Shown one piece after another: positions 22,146 to 32,200 of a stretch of 64,000 nt of DNA. Under the pieces are notes generated by a model. That model saw only the letters and a list, made by a program, of their open reading frames with translations. It ran no database searches and was not told the origin of the DNA. This DNA is from Nicotiana tabacum (lineage: Eukaryota > Streptophyta > Magnoliopsida > Solanales > Solanaceae). How positions within the stretch are numbered: the stretch's first letter is position 1; each line of letters begins with the position of its first letter. Location: assembly GCF_000715075.1 (NCBI RefSeq), contig NC_134096.1:68453026-68517025 (forward strand), read 5' to 3'. A program made the position numbers and the translations under genes.

Positions 22146-23656
22146 TCAAGAATACTGTAACAATACTTTACAAGTCATTTTCTTGTGGCCATGTTCTTTG
22201 CAAATGGAACATTAGTTTTTGCATTTTTTTCTGCTGCCAGAAGAACTAGGTTCTAAAATGCTTGGCCATCTCTTAGTCTTTCTTCTACCATTTATAGGCT
22301 CGATATCGGGCAGAACTATTTTTGTGGACTGAATCTCGTCAGACACCACCCATTTCTCTTCGGTAGAGATTGTGTGAATGATTCCTTCATATGCAGCCAA
22401 ATATATTGAAACCTTATAGAACAGAGAGGAGTGCTTGTAAATAGAGGAACCATATCCATCCACAAAGCTCAATCTTATGGCATCTATTGCATGTGGGCAG
22501 AGTATTTTTCCAATCAAACTGTGAAGAAGAACATATGTTCAAATCCAGATCAACTACTGCATCCCTGCCATGACCGATGACACTAAACTGGTTTTTCTCT
22601 AGTTGATGCACCCAGAGCGCGTCGCCGACAACCATATTATTCCTAATCTTCTTTTCAGCGGAATGAACAAAGAGGGTCAAAAGATTTTTCATTTCAGTAT
22701 GCATCTCTTTGAATTTTTCTACAAACTTTCGAACAATATGATTGAATTGGCCAATGATCGAGAAGTCTCTTTGATCCTTAAGCATTGTGTTATGTGATTT
22801 TGTAATGTTTGTCGTCAACACGCTGTATTGGTATCCTGGAAAGAAGGCCCTGCTCCACTTTTGGAATCCAATTTCATTCGCGAGGCAGTAAGCTACTTCC
22901 CTACTTTTATCACACAATTGCTGAAAATGGTAAAAGAATTCCTCATTATTTTATGACTATGCGACAGAAAAGAAATTCTTAATAAAATTTCCACAATAAA
23001 ACCTCTTGCGCATATTTTCAGCAATGTGACACGTGCAAAACCCATGATGAGCAACAGCAAAAACTTTTCTGAAGCCATTCCCAATAGATAGATGGCGATC
23101 AAGGATAATGCATAATTCATCACCGTCATCAAGAATATGCCGCAACTATTAAAAAAAGTAGGTTAAAGAATCATTGCACTCTTTATCGACTTCACAGAAC
23201 GCAATTGAAAAAAATGCGATTCTCTGTATCTCGGCCATAGTATGCAATAAGAAACCTCCATATCTGCCACTCAGAAATGTCCCATCAACAATAATAACCT
23301 TTCTCATATGCGCGAATTCCTTAATGAAAGCTCCAACAAATAAGAAAAAAATATGTAAAATGCAATTTATCATCAACATTCAAATCAACAATACTTCATT
23401 CATTTTACGCAACATAGCATTGTGATACGCTTCCAATAAAGCATACCGCTCTTCCTGAGTATCCTTGATCATAGCCTTAGCTATTTCACCTACCTTCCAG
23501 CTCCTCCAGTAAGTAAGATTTTGGTTAAAATCTACAAAAATAGCATCCTTTTGGTTAAAATCTGCAAAAATAGCATCCTTCAAATATGACAGGGATGGGC
23601 CTTTGCCATTAACATACTGTTCCTGGTAATATGCACCCAAAGTCTTCGACGACTCA
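22146..23656 (-). pseudogene. Mutator-like (mudrA-type) transposase, broken
   Basis: Minus-strand pieces in order. 23656-23380: N-terminal part (YWRSWKVGEIAKAMI, ALLEAYHNAMLRKMNE) with a 30-bp tandem duplication. 23379-23149: VIIVDGTFLSGRYGG, holding the first DDE Asp. 23145-22893: LCIILDRHLSIGNGF, with the second Asp, and HHGFCTCHIAENMRKRF. 22917-22414: GFQKWSRAFFPGYQYSVLTTNI, a typical MULE block. Then a SWIM-like stretch with ILCPHAIDAIR (22517-22212). A stop sits just before CSICKEHGHKKMTC, a perfect CX2CX4HX4C zinc knuckle, which ends at a stop at 22146. At least three frame breaks. The N-terminus is cut at 23656 by a gypsy LTR. MULE transposases excise and insert DNA elements. With the Ulp1-like gene at 48-1560 in convergent orientation, this suggests one Ulp1-carrying MULE. 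Confidence 0.85.
23521..23580. repeat. 30-bp tandem duplication in the transposase frame
   Basis: Two adjacent 30-base units (ttggttaaaatct...) differ at a single base. In protein they read KDAIFADFNQ and KDAIFVDFNQ, so the frame is kept. Confidence 0.9.
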
Positions 23657-24268
23657 TGTAACAACCCGATTGGTTATTTTGTGTAATTGCACCCTGTTAC
23701 CCCTTTTTATGCTTCACACACGTGTTCTTATGATTTTATGACTTACAGGGTTGGTTAGTTTCATTCCGAAAAGCCTTCGGGTTGATTTGGACCCTTAATT
23801 CTTGACTTAGAAGTCTAAATTAGAAAATATTGACCAAACTTTGATTTTTGTGAAAACAGCCCCGGAACTATGATTTTATGGCTTTGATAGCTTCGTATCA
23901 TAATTTCAGACTTGGGCATATGCCCGGAATTGATTTCGAAAGTTCGTAGGTTGATTTGTGTTGATTTGCCGAAACTTGGAAATTTGAAGTTCAAACGATT
24001 GACCGTAGGTTGACCTTTAGCTATCGATCTCAGAATTTGATTTTGGGACTTGGAATAGGCTTGTTATAGTATTTAGAACTTGTCTAGAAACTTTGGTGTC
24101 GTTTTGAGTTGATTTGATAGGATTCGGACGTTACTTGTAACTTTAAAAATTCTTGAACTTTACTTTGAAATTCATGCATTTTAGTGTTCGATTCGTAGTT
24201 TTAGATGTTATTTTTGTATTTTAATCACGTGAGTGAGTTCGTATGATGTTTTTAAACTTGTGTGGAGG
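23657..24268 (+). mobile_element. Family C LTR fragment (5' part)
   Basis: Starts TGTAACAACCCGATTGG inside the MULE transposase and aligns with 27545-28160. It breaks off at about 24268, where a different LTR-like sequence begins. This is the left border of the C family block. Confidence 0.8.
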
Positions 24269-24269
24269 T

Positions 24270-25377
24270 ATAGCGTAACGACCCGACCAGTCATTTTGAG
24301 CATTTGCACTTAGTTCGGTGGTTTGAGGGTATAAATCCATATGCTGTATTGTGACCTGTGTGTATCGTCGGTTTCGGTGTTCGGGTGATTTAGAATTAGT
24401 TTGGAAGAATGAATTTCATGTTTGAAGCTTTAAGTTGAAAGAGTTGACCACGTTTGAATTTTGAGTATTTGACCTCGGATCGGAGTTTTGATGGTTCCGT
24501 TAGGTCCAGATGGTGATTTTGGACTTGGGCATATGCCCGAATTTGCATTTGAATATTTCTAGAAGGTTTCAGCGCTAATTGGCGAAAGTTGAAAAATTTG
24601 AAGGTTTGAAATGTTTATGAGTTTGACTGAGAGTTTCCTTTGATGATATAGGGTTCGAATTGTTGTTCTTGAAGTTGGAATATGTTCGTTATATCATTTG
24701 GAACTTGTATGCAAAATTTAGGTTCATTCCAGATTGGTTAGGCTTGAATCAGATGCTTGGTTCGAAGCTTGAAGTTTATGAACTTAAGAGATTTATCTTG
24801 ATCGATGATTCATGATTTTGATGTTGTTATTTGTGATTTGAGGCCTCGAATAGGTCCATGTTATGTTTTGGGACTTGTTAGTATGTTGAGACGGGGTCTC
24901 GAGGGGCTCGGGTGAGTTTCAGACCATTTTTAGTTATTGGTTTTTGGCCACAGGGGTGTGCATCGCGATCGCAGACTTTGGGTCGCGTTCACGAATAGCA
25001 AATTCTCTGTTTGGGCACTATGAATCGCGATCACTAAAGGCTTGTCGTGATTGCGTAGAGGAAATTCTGCTGTCACTGACCCAAGTTTGGAAGCTTATAT
25101 CTTGTAATCTATAATGAATTTGGAGATGATCCAAAAATAAAAGTTGTAGCTCTTTGTGTTTAGCTTTCAGAAAAGCAAACCATTTGTGATTTGGAGTTAT
25201 GTATGAAACGTTATGGCTGCGATCGCATAGGGTAAAAATTGTCCTAAAAAATTTTGTGATCGCGATCGCGAGGTTTGTGATCGCGATCGTGAAAGGTACC
25301 TCTGGAACAATGTATAAAGTACTCTATTTCGAAGGTTTCAGACATTTTAGGTAGGAAATTGAGTGTTGATAGCTATA
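24270..25377 (+). mobile_element. Second LTR-like fragment, different gypsy family
   Basis: Begins cgtaacgacccgaccagtc, like the usual LTR start, and shows the shared U3-type landmarks: tgatttgaggcctcgaat, gggacttgttagtatg, then gggtctcgaggggctcggg. An array of atcgcgatcgcga-type words follows (about 24961-25300). It ends abruptly near gttgatagctata. No 3' LTR end or partner is seen in the window. Confidence 0.6.
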
Positions 25378-25734
25378 ATACACCCCGACCAATAAAACAA
25401 GCTTTAAAGTTTATATTCCATTCGGCAAACACCTAGGTGAAGGTCATAGCCCTATGCTTTTTACAACATTTGAAAAACAACAAAAAACAATCTCCTAGTT
25501 TTATTTCTCAATTTGCAATCGTAGTTTAAATTAGACTTTAAAATAACCTAATTTTGTGGAAGTGCAAATTTATATATACAAACTCACACGCAACAATATA
25601 TACTACTAACTCCCATCTATAGCTCCCTGCGGAATTCGACCCCGACTTTTGTTGGGTACTATTATTGCATCGACCATTTTTCTAACCTCGAATTGAGGTG
25701 TGAAATTAGACGAGATCATCAACCTTTGTTTATG
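25378..25734. other. Unassigned repeat-like insert
   Basis: AT-rich block between an LTR fragment and the pol remnant. It ends with ccctgcggaattcgaccccg, attgcatcgaccat and cctcgaattgaggtg, which look like words from another dispersed plant repeat. I cannot identify it, and no reading frame is convincing. Confidence 0.3.
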
Positions 25735-27500
25735 CATTGAAGATCTTGCGGCATTATTTGTACGGTGTCCCTTGTGAGGTCTTTACTGACCACCGGAGTC
25801 TATAACATTTGTTCAAACAGAAAGATATTAACTTGCAGCAATGGAGGTGGTTAGAGTTGCATAAGGACTATGATATCACCATTCTATACCATCCCGGGAA
25901 GGCCATTGTGGTGGCTGATGCCTTGAGTATCGAAAGGTGGAGAGATTTGGTAGTTTAGCCTATCTACCAGCAACAGAGAGGCCATTAGCATTGGATGTTC
26001 AGGCCTTAGCCTACCAGTTTGTCAGATTGGATGTTTCGGAGCCCAGTCGAGTTCTTGCCTGCGTGGTTTCTATATGACCATATCAGAGAGCGTCCATATG
26101 ACGACCCCTATTTGTTTGTCCTCAAGGACACGTTTTAGCATGGCTATGCCAAGGAGGTTACTATTAGGGATAACGATGCGTTGCAGATGCAGAGCCAGTT
26201 ATGTGTGCCCAATGTGGATGGTTTGCGTGAGTTGATTCTTCAGGAGGCCCATAATTCGTGGTACTCCGTTCATTCGGGTACCGCTAATATGTATTAGGAC
26301 TTGAGGCAGCACTATTAGTGGAGGAGGATAAAGAAAGACATAGTGAAGTATGTAGCTTGGTACCTAAATTGCCAGCAGGTGAAGTATTAGCATCATCCGC
26401 TGGGAGGTTTGCTTCAGCGACTTGACATTCTCGAGTGGAAATGAGAACGTGTCACCATGGAATTTTCTGTTGGGCTCCCACGGGCTCAGAAAAAAGTTGA
26501 TGCGATATGGGTGATTGTGGACGGGTTGACCAAGTTGGCTCATTTCATTATGGTAATGGCTATCTATTCTACAGAGCAACTGGCTTAGATCTATATCCGC
26601 GAGATTGTCCGACTTCATGGCGTATTAATATCCATCATCTATGATCGGGGTACGCAATTCACATTGCATTTCTGGAGAGCTGTACAGCGTGAGCTAGGCA
26701 CACGGGTCTAGCTGAGTACATTATTTCACTCTCAAAAGGATGGACAGTCCGAGCGTACTATTCAGTTATTCGAGAATATGCTTCGTGCATGCGTTATAGA
26801 ATACGGGGGTGCTTGGGGTAAGTTCTTTCCACTTGCGGAGTTTTCCTACAACAACAACTACCAATCGAGCATTCAGAGGGCTCCTTATGAGGCCCTATAT
26901 AGGAGATGGTGTCATTCTCTAATTAAGTGGTTTAGAGGCTAAGTTATTAGGCATAGATTTGGTGCGCGATGCCTTGGAGAAGGTCAAGGTGATCCAGGAT
27001 CAGCTTCGTACAACCCAATCTAGATAGAAGAGTTATGTAGATCAAAAGGTTCGCGATGTTGCATTCACGGTTGGAGAGCGAGTCTTGCTCCGGGTTTCAC
27101 CCATGAAGGGTGTGATGAGGTTAAAAAAGAAGTGCAAGTTGAGCCCTAGGTATATCGAACTTTTTGAGATCCTTGAGAGGATTAGAGAGGTGGCCTACCA
27201 GCTTGTTTTTCCACCTAGTTTTTCTACGGTTCATCCTGTGTTCCATGTATGTATGCTCCAAAAGTATTATGGTGATCCGTCTCATGTTCTAGACTTCAGC
27301 ACAATCCAATTGGATGAGGATTTGACTTATATTGAAGAGCCAGTGGCTATTTTGGAATGACATATCCGAAAGTTGAGATCAAAGAATATTGCTTCAGTGA
27401 AGGTTCAGTGGAGGGGTCATCTAGTCAAGGAGGCAACCTGGGAGACCGAGTATGACATGAAGAGTCATTATCCTCATCTATTCACCACTTCAGGTATGTC
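25735..27500 (+). pseudogene. Family C pol 3' part: RNase H, integrase, chromodomain-like
   Basis: The remnant opens mid RNase H ([19 protein letters not shown], then HPGKAIVVADALS). The integrase zinc-binding and core regions follow, broken by many stops. Towards the end an open stretch (27085-27360) reads MKGVMRLKKKCKLSPRY, HPVFHVCMLQKYYGDPSHVL and EEPVAILE, then after a stop KNIASVKVQWRGHLVKEATW and YPHLF, the chromodomain-like tail. It is followed by an AGGATGAACGATT word and a polypurine tract leading into the LTR at 27545. This is the expected 3' end of a gypsy element, heavily decayed. Confidence 0.82.
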
Positions 27501-27531
27501 CTTATGCACGTTTGAGGATGAACGATTTTTT

Positions 27532-27544
27532 AAGAGGGGCAGAA
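27532..27544 (+). promoter_or_regulatory. Family C polypurine tract
   Basis: aagaggggcagaa immediately precedes TGTAACGATCC of the LTR at 27545. Confidence 0.8.
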
Positions 27545-28175
27545 TGTAACGATCCGATTGGTCATTTTGTGTAATTGCGCCCCGTTACCCCTTTTTATGC
27601 TTCACACACGTGTGTTTATGATTTTATGACTTGCAAGGTTGGTTAGTTTCGTTCCGGGAAGCTTTCGGGTTGATTTGGACCCTTGATTCTTGACTTAGAA
27701 GTTTAAATTAGAAAATATTGATCAAACTTTGACTTTTGTAAAAATGACCCCGGAACTGTATTTTTATGGCTACGATATCTTCGTATCATGATTTCAGACT
27801 TAGGTGTACGCCCAAAATTAATTTCAGAAGTCCGTAGATTGATTTGTGGTTATTTGCCGAAACTTGGCAATTTGAAGATGAAAGGTTTGACCGCAGGTTG
27901 ACTTTTAGCTATCGAGCTCGGAATTTGATTTTGGGACTTGGAATAGGCCCGTTATGGTATTTAGAATTTGTCTGCAAAATTTGGTGTCGTTTGGAGTTGA
28001 TTTGATAGGATTCAGACGTTTAGTTGTAACTTTAGAAATTCTTGAACTTTACTTCGAAATTCATGCGTTTTAATGTTTGATTCGTAGTTTTAGATGTTAT
28101 TTTTGTGTTTTGATCGTGCGAATGAGTTCGTATGATGTTTTTAGACTTGTGTGAAGGTTTGGTTTGGAGCCCCAG
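27545..28175 (+). mobile_element. Family C shared LTR, first part
   Basis: Starts tgtaacgatccgattggtc after the polypurine tract. It is interrupted by the minus-strand array 28176-43120 within the sequence GAGCCC-CGA-GGGCTC and resumes at 43126. The 3' end (45425) is followed by a PBS and gag, so this one LTR serves as 3' LTR to its left and 5' LTR to its right. Confidence 0.85.
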
Positions 28176-29234
28176 GGTCACGACCCAATTTTTCCTCCGT
28201 ATGACGTCGTGATGGCACCTAGTCTCTACGACTAGGTAAGCCTAACATTTGCGGAATAATGAAATGAAACCATAAATTTAACAACTAACTATTCAAAATA
28301 CACAGTAATCCCAAAACCCAGAACATCGTAAGTCACAAGCTACAGAAGGAAACTAGCATCTCTATACACCAGAGTCTAATAACAGAAGTAAGGAAGGTAA
28401 ATGACATAGGAGGGAATAGAGGGGGACTCCGAGGTCTACAGAAGCGGCAGATATACCTTGAAGTCACCGTGCAGCAGCAAGCACTCTCAACTAGTAGCAG
28501 GGCTGATAAGAAGTACCTGGATCTGCACACAAAACATGTGCAGAAGAGTAGCATGAGTACACCACAATCGGTACCCAGTAAGTGCCAAGCCTAACCTCGG
28601 TAGAGTAGTGACAAAGTCAGGTCTAGGCCCTACTAGAATATGATAATAAAGCAAGGCAAAAATGAAATATCGTAGTAAAAAAAAGACTGAAATTTAACAA
28701 GAAAGAATTCATAGAAGGTAACAGCTCAATACATAGAAATACAACAGGGGATCTCCCGAGATACCGTCTCGTAGTCCCAAACGTAAATGTGCAGGGGGAT
28801 CTCCCGAAATACCGTTCCGTATTCCCAAAGTAAATATGCAAGACATGGGGGATCTCCCGGAAATCCGTTCCGTAGTCCCAAAGTAAATATGCAGTACATG
28901 GGGATCTCCCGGAATACCGTTTCATAGTCCCAAAGTAAATATGCAATACAAGGGATTTCCCATAATACCGTTCCATAGTCCCAAAGTAAATATGTAGCGC
29001 AAATAATAGAAATACAACTACATCACGAAGTCTTACGATTTAGACTAATTACCAGTCAAGGAAGAAGCAGGAAATTCACTAAGCATGCTGCACAGAGTTC
29101 ACATAAGCAATTAAGACACATAGACATGTTGTATTAGACTAAACAAGATAGCTACACATATTGGAATAACTCAATTAAGAACGAAAAAAATAGATATACT
29201 CATTTAAATGGTATAACTCAAAATAAAAGGAAAA
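28176..29234 (-). mobile_element. Body E 3' LTR, truncated
   Basis: Plus-strand start ggtcacgaccc (first base mutated from t). It follows the middle LTR closely until about 29229-29234 (aaaaggaaaac), where it jumps into RT sequence. It contains five ~50-bp minisatellite units (about 28751-28990). Confidence 0.85.
28751..28990. repeat. ~50-bp LTR minisatellite (E/F family)
   Basis: Units starting atctcccg/atttccc at 28751, 28799, 28852, 28904 and about 28955 contain a ccgttccgtagtcccaaag-like core. They are homologous to the B-family minisatellite. Further arrays are at about 32771-33000 and 40998-41245. Confidence 0.85.
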
Positions 29235-30800
29235 CTCTGGATTTCCATAGCTGCGGACGATCTGGGCCAACTCTGCACTGCTTCAATCTTCTTCGGATCC
29301 ACCTGGATCCCATCACTCGATACTATATGACACAAGAATGCCACTGAGTCTAGCCAAAACTCACAATTTGAAAATTTTGCATATAATTTCTTTTCTCTCA
29401 AAGTCTGGAGCACACTCCTCAGGTGCTGCTCATGTTCTTCTCGAGTCCGGGAGTACACTAGAATGTCGTCAATATACACAATGACGAATGATTCAAGATA
29501 AGACTGGAACAGACTGTGCATCAAGTGTATAAAAGCTGCTGGGGCATTGGTCAGCCCAAAAGACATAACAAGAAACTCATAGTGACCATATCTGGTCCTG
29601 AAAGCAGTCTTCGGGATATCTGGCTCCCGAATCTTCAACTGATGATATCCTAAACGTAAGTCAATCTTGGAAAATGCTCTCGCACCCTGTAACTGATCAA
29701 ATAAGTCATCAATACGAGGCAAGGGATACCTGTTCTTCACTGTGACTTTGTTCAACTGGCAATAATCAATACCCATCCGCATAGAACCAACCTTCGTTTT
29801 TACAAATAAGACAGGAGCACCCCAAGGGGACACTCTAGGCCGAATAAAGCCCTTATCAAGAAACTCCTATAACTGCTCTTTCAACTCATTCAACTTAGGA
29901 GGAGCCATACGATATGGAGGAATAAAGATGGGCTGAGTGCCCGGCAACAAATCAATGCTGAAATCAATATCTCTGTCTGGCGGCATGCCCGGAAGATTAG
30001 CTGGGAACACATCTGGAAAGTCCCTCACTACGGGAACTGACTCAACTGTAGGGGTATCAATACTGACATCTCTCACATAAGCTAAATACGCGTCATACCC
30101 CTTCTCAACCATTTGTTGAGCTTTAAGAAAAGAAATAACTCTGTTGGGGGTGTACTCTAAGGTACCTCTCCACTCTAATCGTGGTAAACCTTGCATAGCC
30201 AGCATCACAGTTTTAGCGTGACAATCAAGAATAACATAATGGGGCGACAACCAGTCCATGTACAAAATAATATCAAAGTACACCATGCTTAGCAATAAAA
30301 AATGGGCTCTGGTCTCAAAACCACTAAGAGCAATCAAACACGATCGATACACGCGGTCCACAACAAGAGAATCTCCCATAGGAGTAGACACATAAATAGG
30401 GGAACTCAAAGAATCCCGAGATACGCCCAAATACGGGGCAAAATAACTGGACACATAAGAATATGTAGAGCCTGGGTCAAATAATACCGATACATTTCTA
30501 TGACAGATCGGAACAATACCTGTAATGATAGAATCAGAAGAGACTGCCTCTATACGAGCAGGAAACGCATAATATTTGGCCTGGCCTCCCCCTCTAGGGC
30601 AACCTCTACCTCCTCGACCTCCACCTCGAGCTGGCTGAGTAGGTGGAGTGGCAGCTGGTGCTGTAATCATGGCCTGAGGACCCGGTGGGGCACGTTGTGG
30701 CTGAGAAGTCTGTGGAGGTGCACCCCTCCTAAATCTGGGGCAATCCCTCACCATAGGCGAGTGTCTCCACAATCAAAACAAGATTTGGGAGGGCGTGGCT
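29235..30800 (-). pseudogene. Body E protease and RT, truncated into LTR
   Basis: The open frame 30772-29867 starts within the zinc-knuckle region (MVRDCPRFRRG). It continues through protease LFDPGSTYSYVSSYFAPYL (Asp kept) and IILYMDWLSPHYVILDCHA to [18 protein letters not shown]. After a stop, 29833-29204 carries [42 protein letters not shown] (catalytic YIDD intact) and [14 protein letters not shown]. The frame then runs out of RT into LTR sequence, ending with an LTR-encoded tail FPFILSYTI. RNase H, integrase, chromodomain-like tail, polypurine tract and most of the 3' LTR are deleted. The RT is otherwise one of the better preserved here. Confidence 0.88.
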
Positions 30801-31998
30801 GTTGTGACTGGCTCCGGCCAGATCTGCTGGACTGGCCGCTAGGAACACCCCGTGTAGGAGGCACACTAGATACTGGCGGTGCATAATAAGGCTCTTGGGG
30901 CCTAGAAGGGATCGGAATACCACTGGCAGCTGGTAGAGCTGAATGGACGAGACGACTTACATAACCCCTACCATGGCAAGCTGCTGGGGGACGAGCACCA
31001 GAATAAGAACCAGTCTCTCGAGACCTCTTGGTCTCTCTCATCTTTATCCCAGGAAAGCATGCCCTACAATCTCTTGGCAATACTTACAACCTGCTGATAA
31101 GTAATATTCATCTCCAAATCCCTAGCCATACTAATTCGGATACTGGGGTGGAGTCCCTCAATAAACCGTCGAACCCTCTTTCGAACTGTGGCAACCAAGG
31201 CCGGTGCATGTCGGGCCAAATCACTGAAACTGACTGCATACTTTGACATAGTCATCGATCCCTGGCGCAGCTACTCGAACTCCTTGCACCATGAGTCCCT
31301 GAGGCTTTGAGGGATATACTCTCTCAAAAACATATTCGAGAACTGAGTCCATGTAAATAAAGCTGCGTCAGCTGGACTACTCAACTCATAAGCACGCCAC
31401 CACTGATAGGCTGCTCCTCTAAGCTGAAAGGTTGTAAAAGAAACCCCACTCGGCTCCGCTACACCCATAGTACAGAGAATATGATGACACTCCTTCAGAA
31501 AACCCTGAACATCATCTGTAGCCAAATCGCTGAAGGTAGGTGGGTGGTACTTCTTGTGCCTCTCAAGTTTGAGCTGCTCCGCCTCAGAAGCTGCTGCCCT
31601 AACCTCGGGCTGAGCTGGAGCTACCGGTTGCATTGGTCCCATCTCTAGAACCTGGTCGACCTGAACCCGCTGCTCTGGATTACCGGCGATGGGAGTATGT
31701 GCTCCTTCCCCGGCCTGAGATGTGGAAGGAGCAAGTGGAATCAATCCAGCCTGAGCTAAGGTGCTGAACATATTCAAAAACTGGGCTAGAGTCTCGTAGA
31801 GGGCTGGTGCAGAAATAGGCACCTCAGGTGTCTGTCCTTCAGCTGGAGCTACTGGCGGCTCCTCTGTAGTAGCTTGTATGGGTGCTCTGGCTGCACCACG
31901 TGGACGTCCTCGGCTTTTACCTCGGCCCCGGCCTCTCGCGGCTCTAGCAGAGGGTGCGGGTGCCTGGTCATAGATCTGCTTGTACGTGTCCTCACCAT
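30748..31998 (-). pseudogene. Body E Gag, frameshifted
   Basis: Starts ATG at 31998 (MVRTRTSR) after ttatattctctcgcag. It soon shifts frame, since residues after MVRTRTSR no longer match the family. The capsid-like part is open at 31822-31271 (LNMFSTLAQAGLIPLAP, ERHKKYHPPTFSDLATDDVQ, FLREYIPQSLRDSWCKEFE), then 31255-31064 and 31080-30748. The zinc knuckle begins CFDCGDTR and its second half (MVRDCPR) is in another frame, so the knuckle is broken by a frameshift. Confidence 0.85.
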
Positions 31999-32185
31999 CT
32001 GCGAGAGAATATAATACAGAAGTTTAGAATTTTTGAAGTCAACAATTTTCGCACGACAAGGAATCAAAGTAGTGAAGTTTTCCTAACAGTTCCATAGCCT
32101 CCCGAAGATAAGTACAGACATTTCCGTACTGATCCACAAGACTCTAATAAACCGGCTTGTGACTCACGACACCTATGAACCTAGA

Positions 32186-32197
32186 GCTCTAATACCA
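32186..32197 (-). promoter_or_regulatory. Body E primer-binding site, one mismatch
   Basis: gctctaatacca on + reads TGGTATTAGAGC, one base away from the initiator-Met complement TGGTATCAGAGC. It lies three bases inside the LTR at 32201. Confidence 0.85.
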
Positions 32198-32200
32198 ACT

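Noticed and set aside
22212..23664. Functional MULE transposase
   Set aside because: Several frame breaks, a stop before the zinc knuckle, and a truncated N-terminus.
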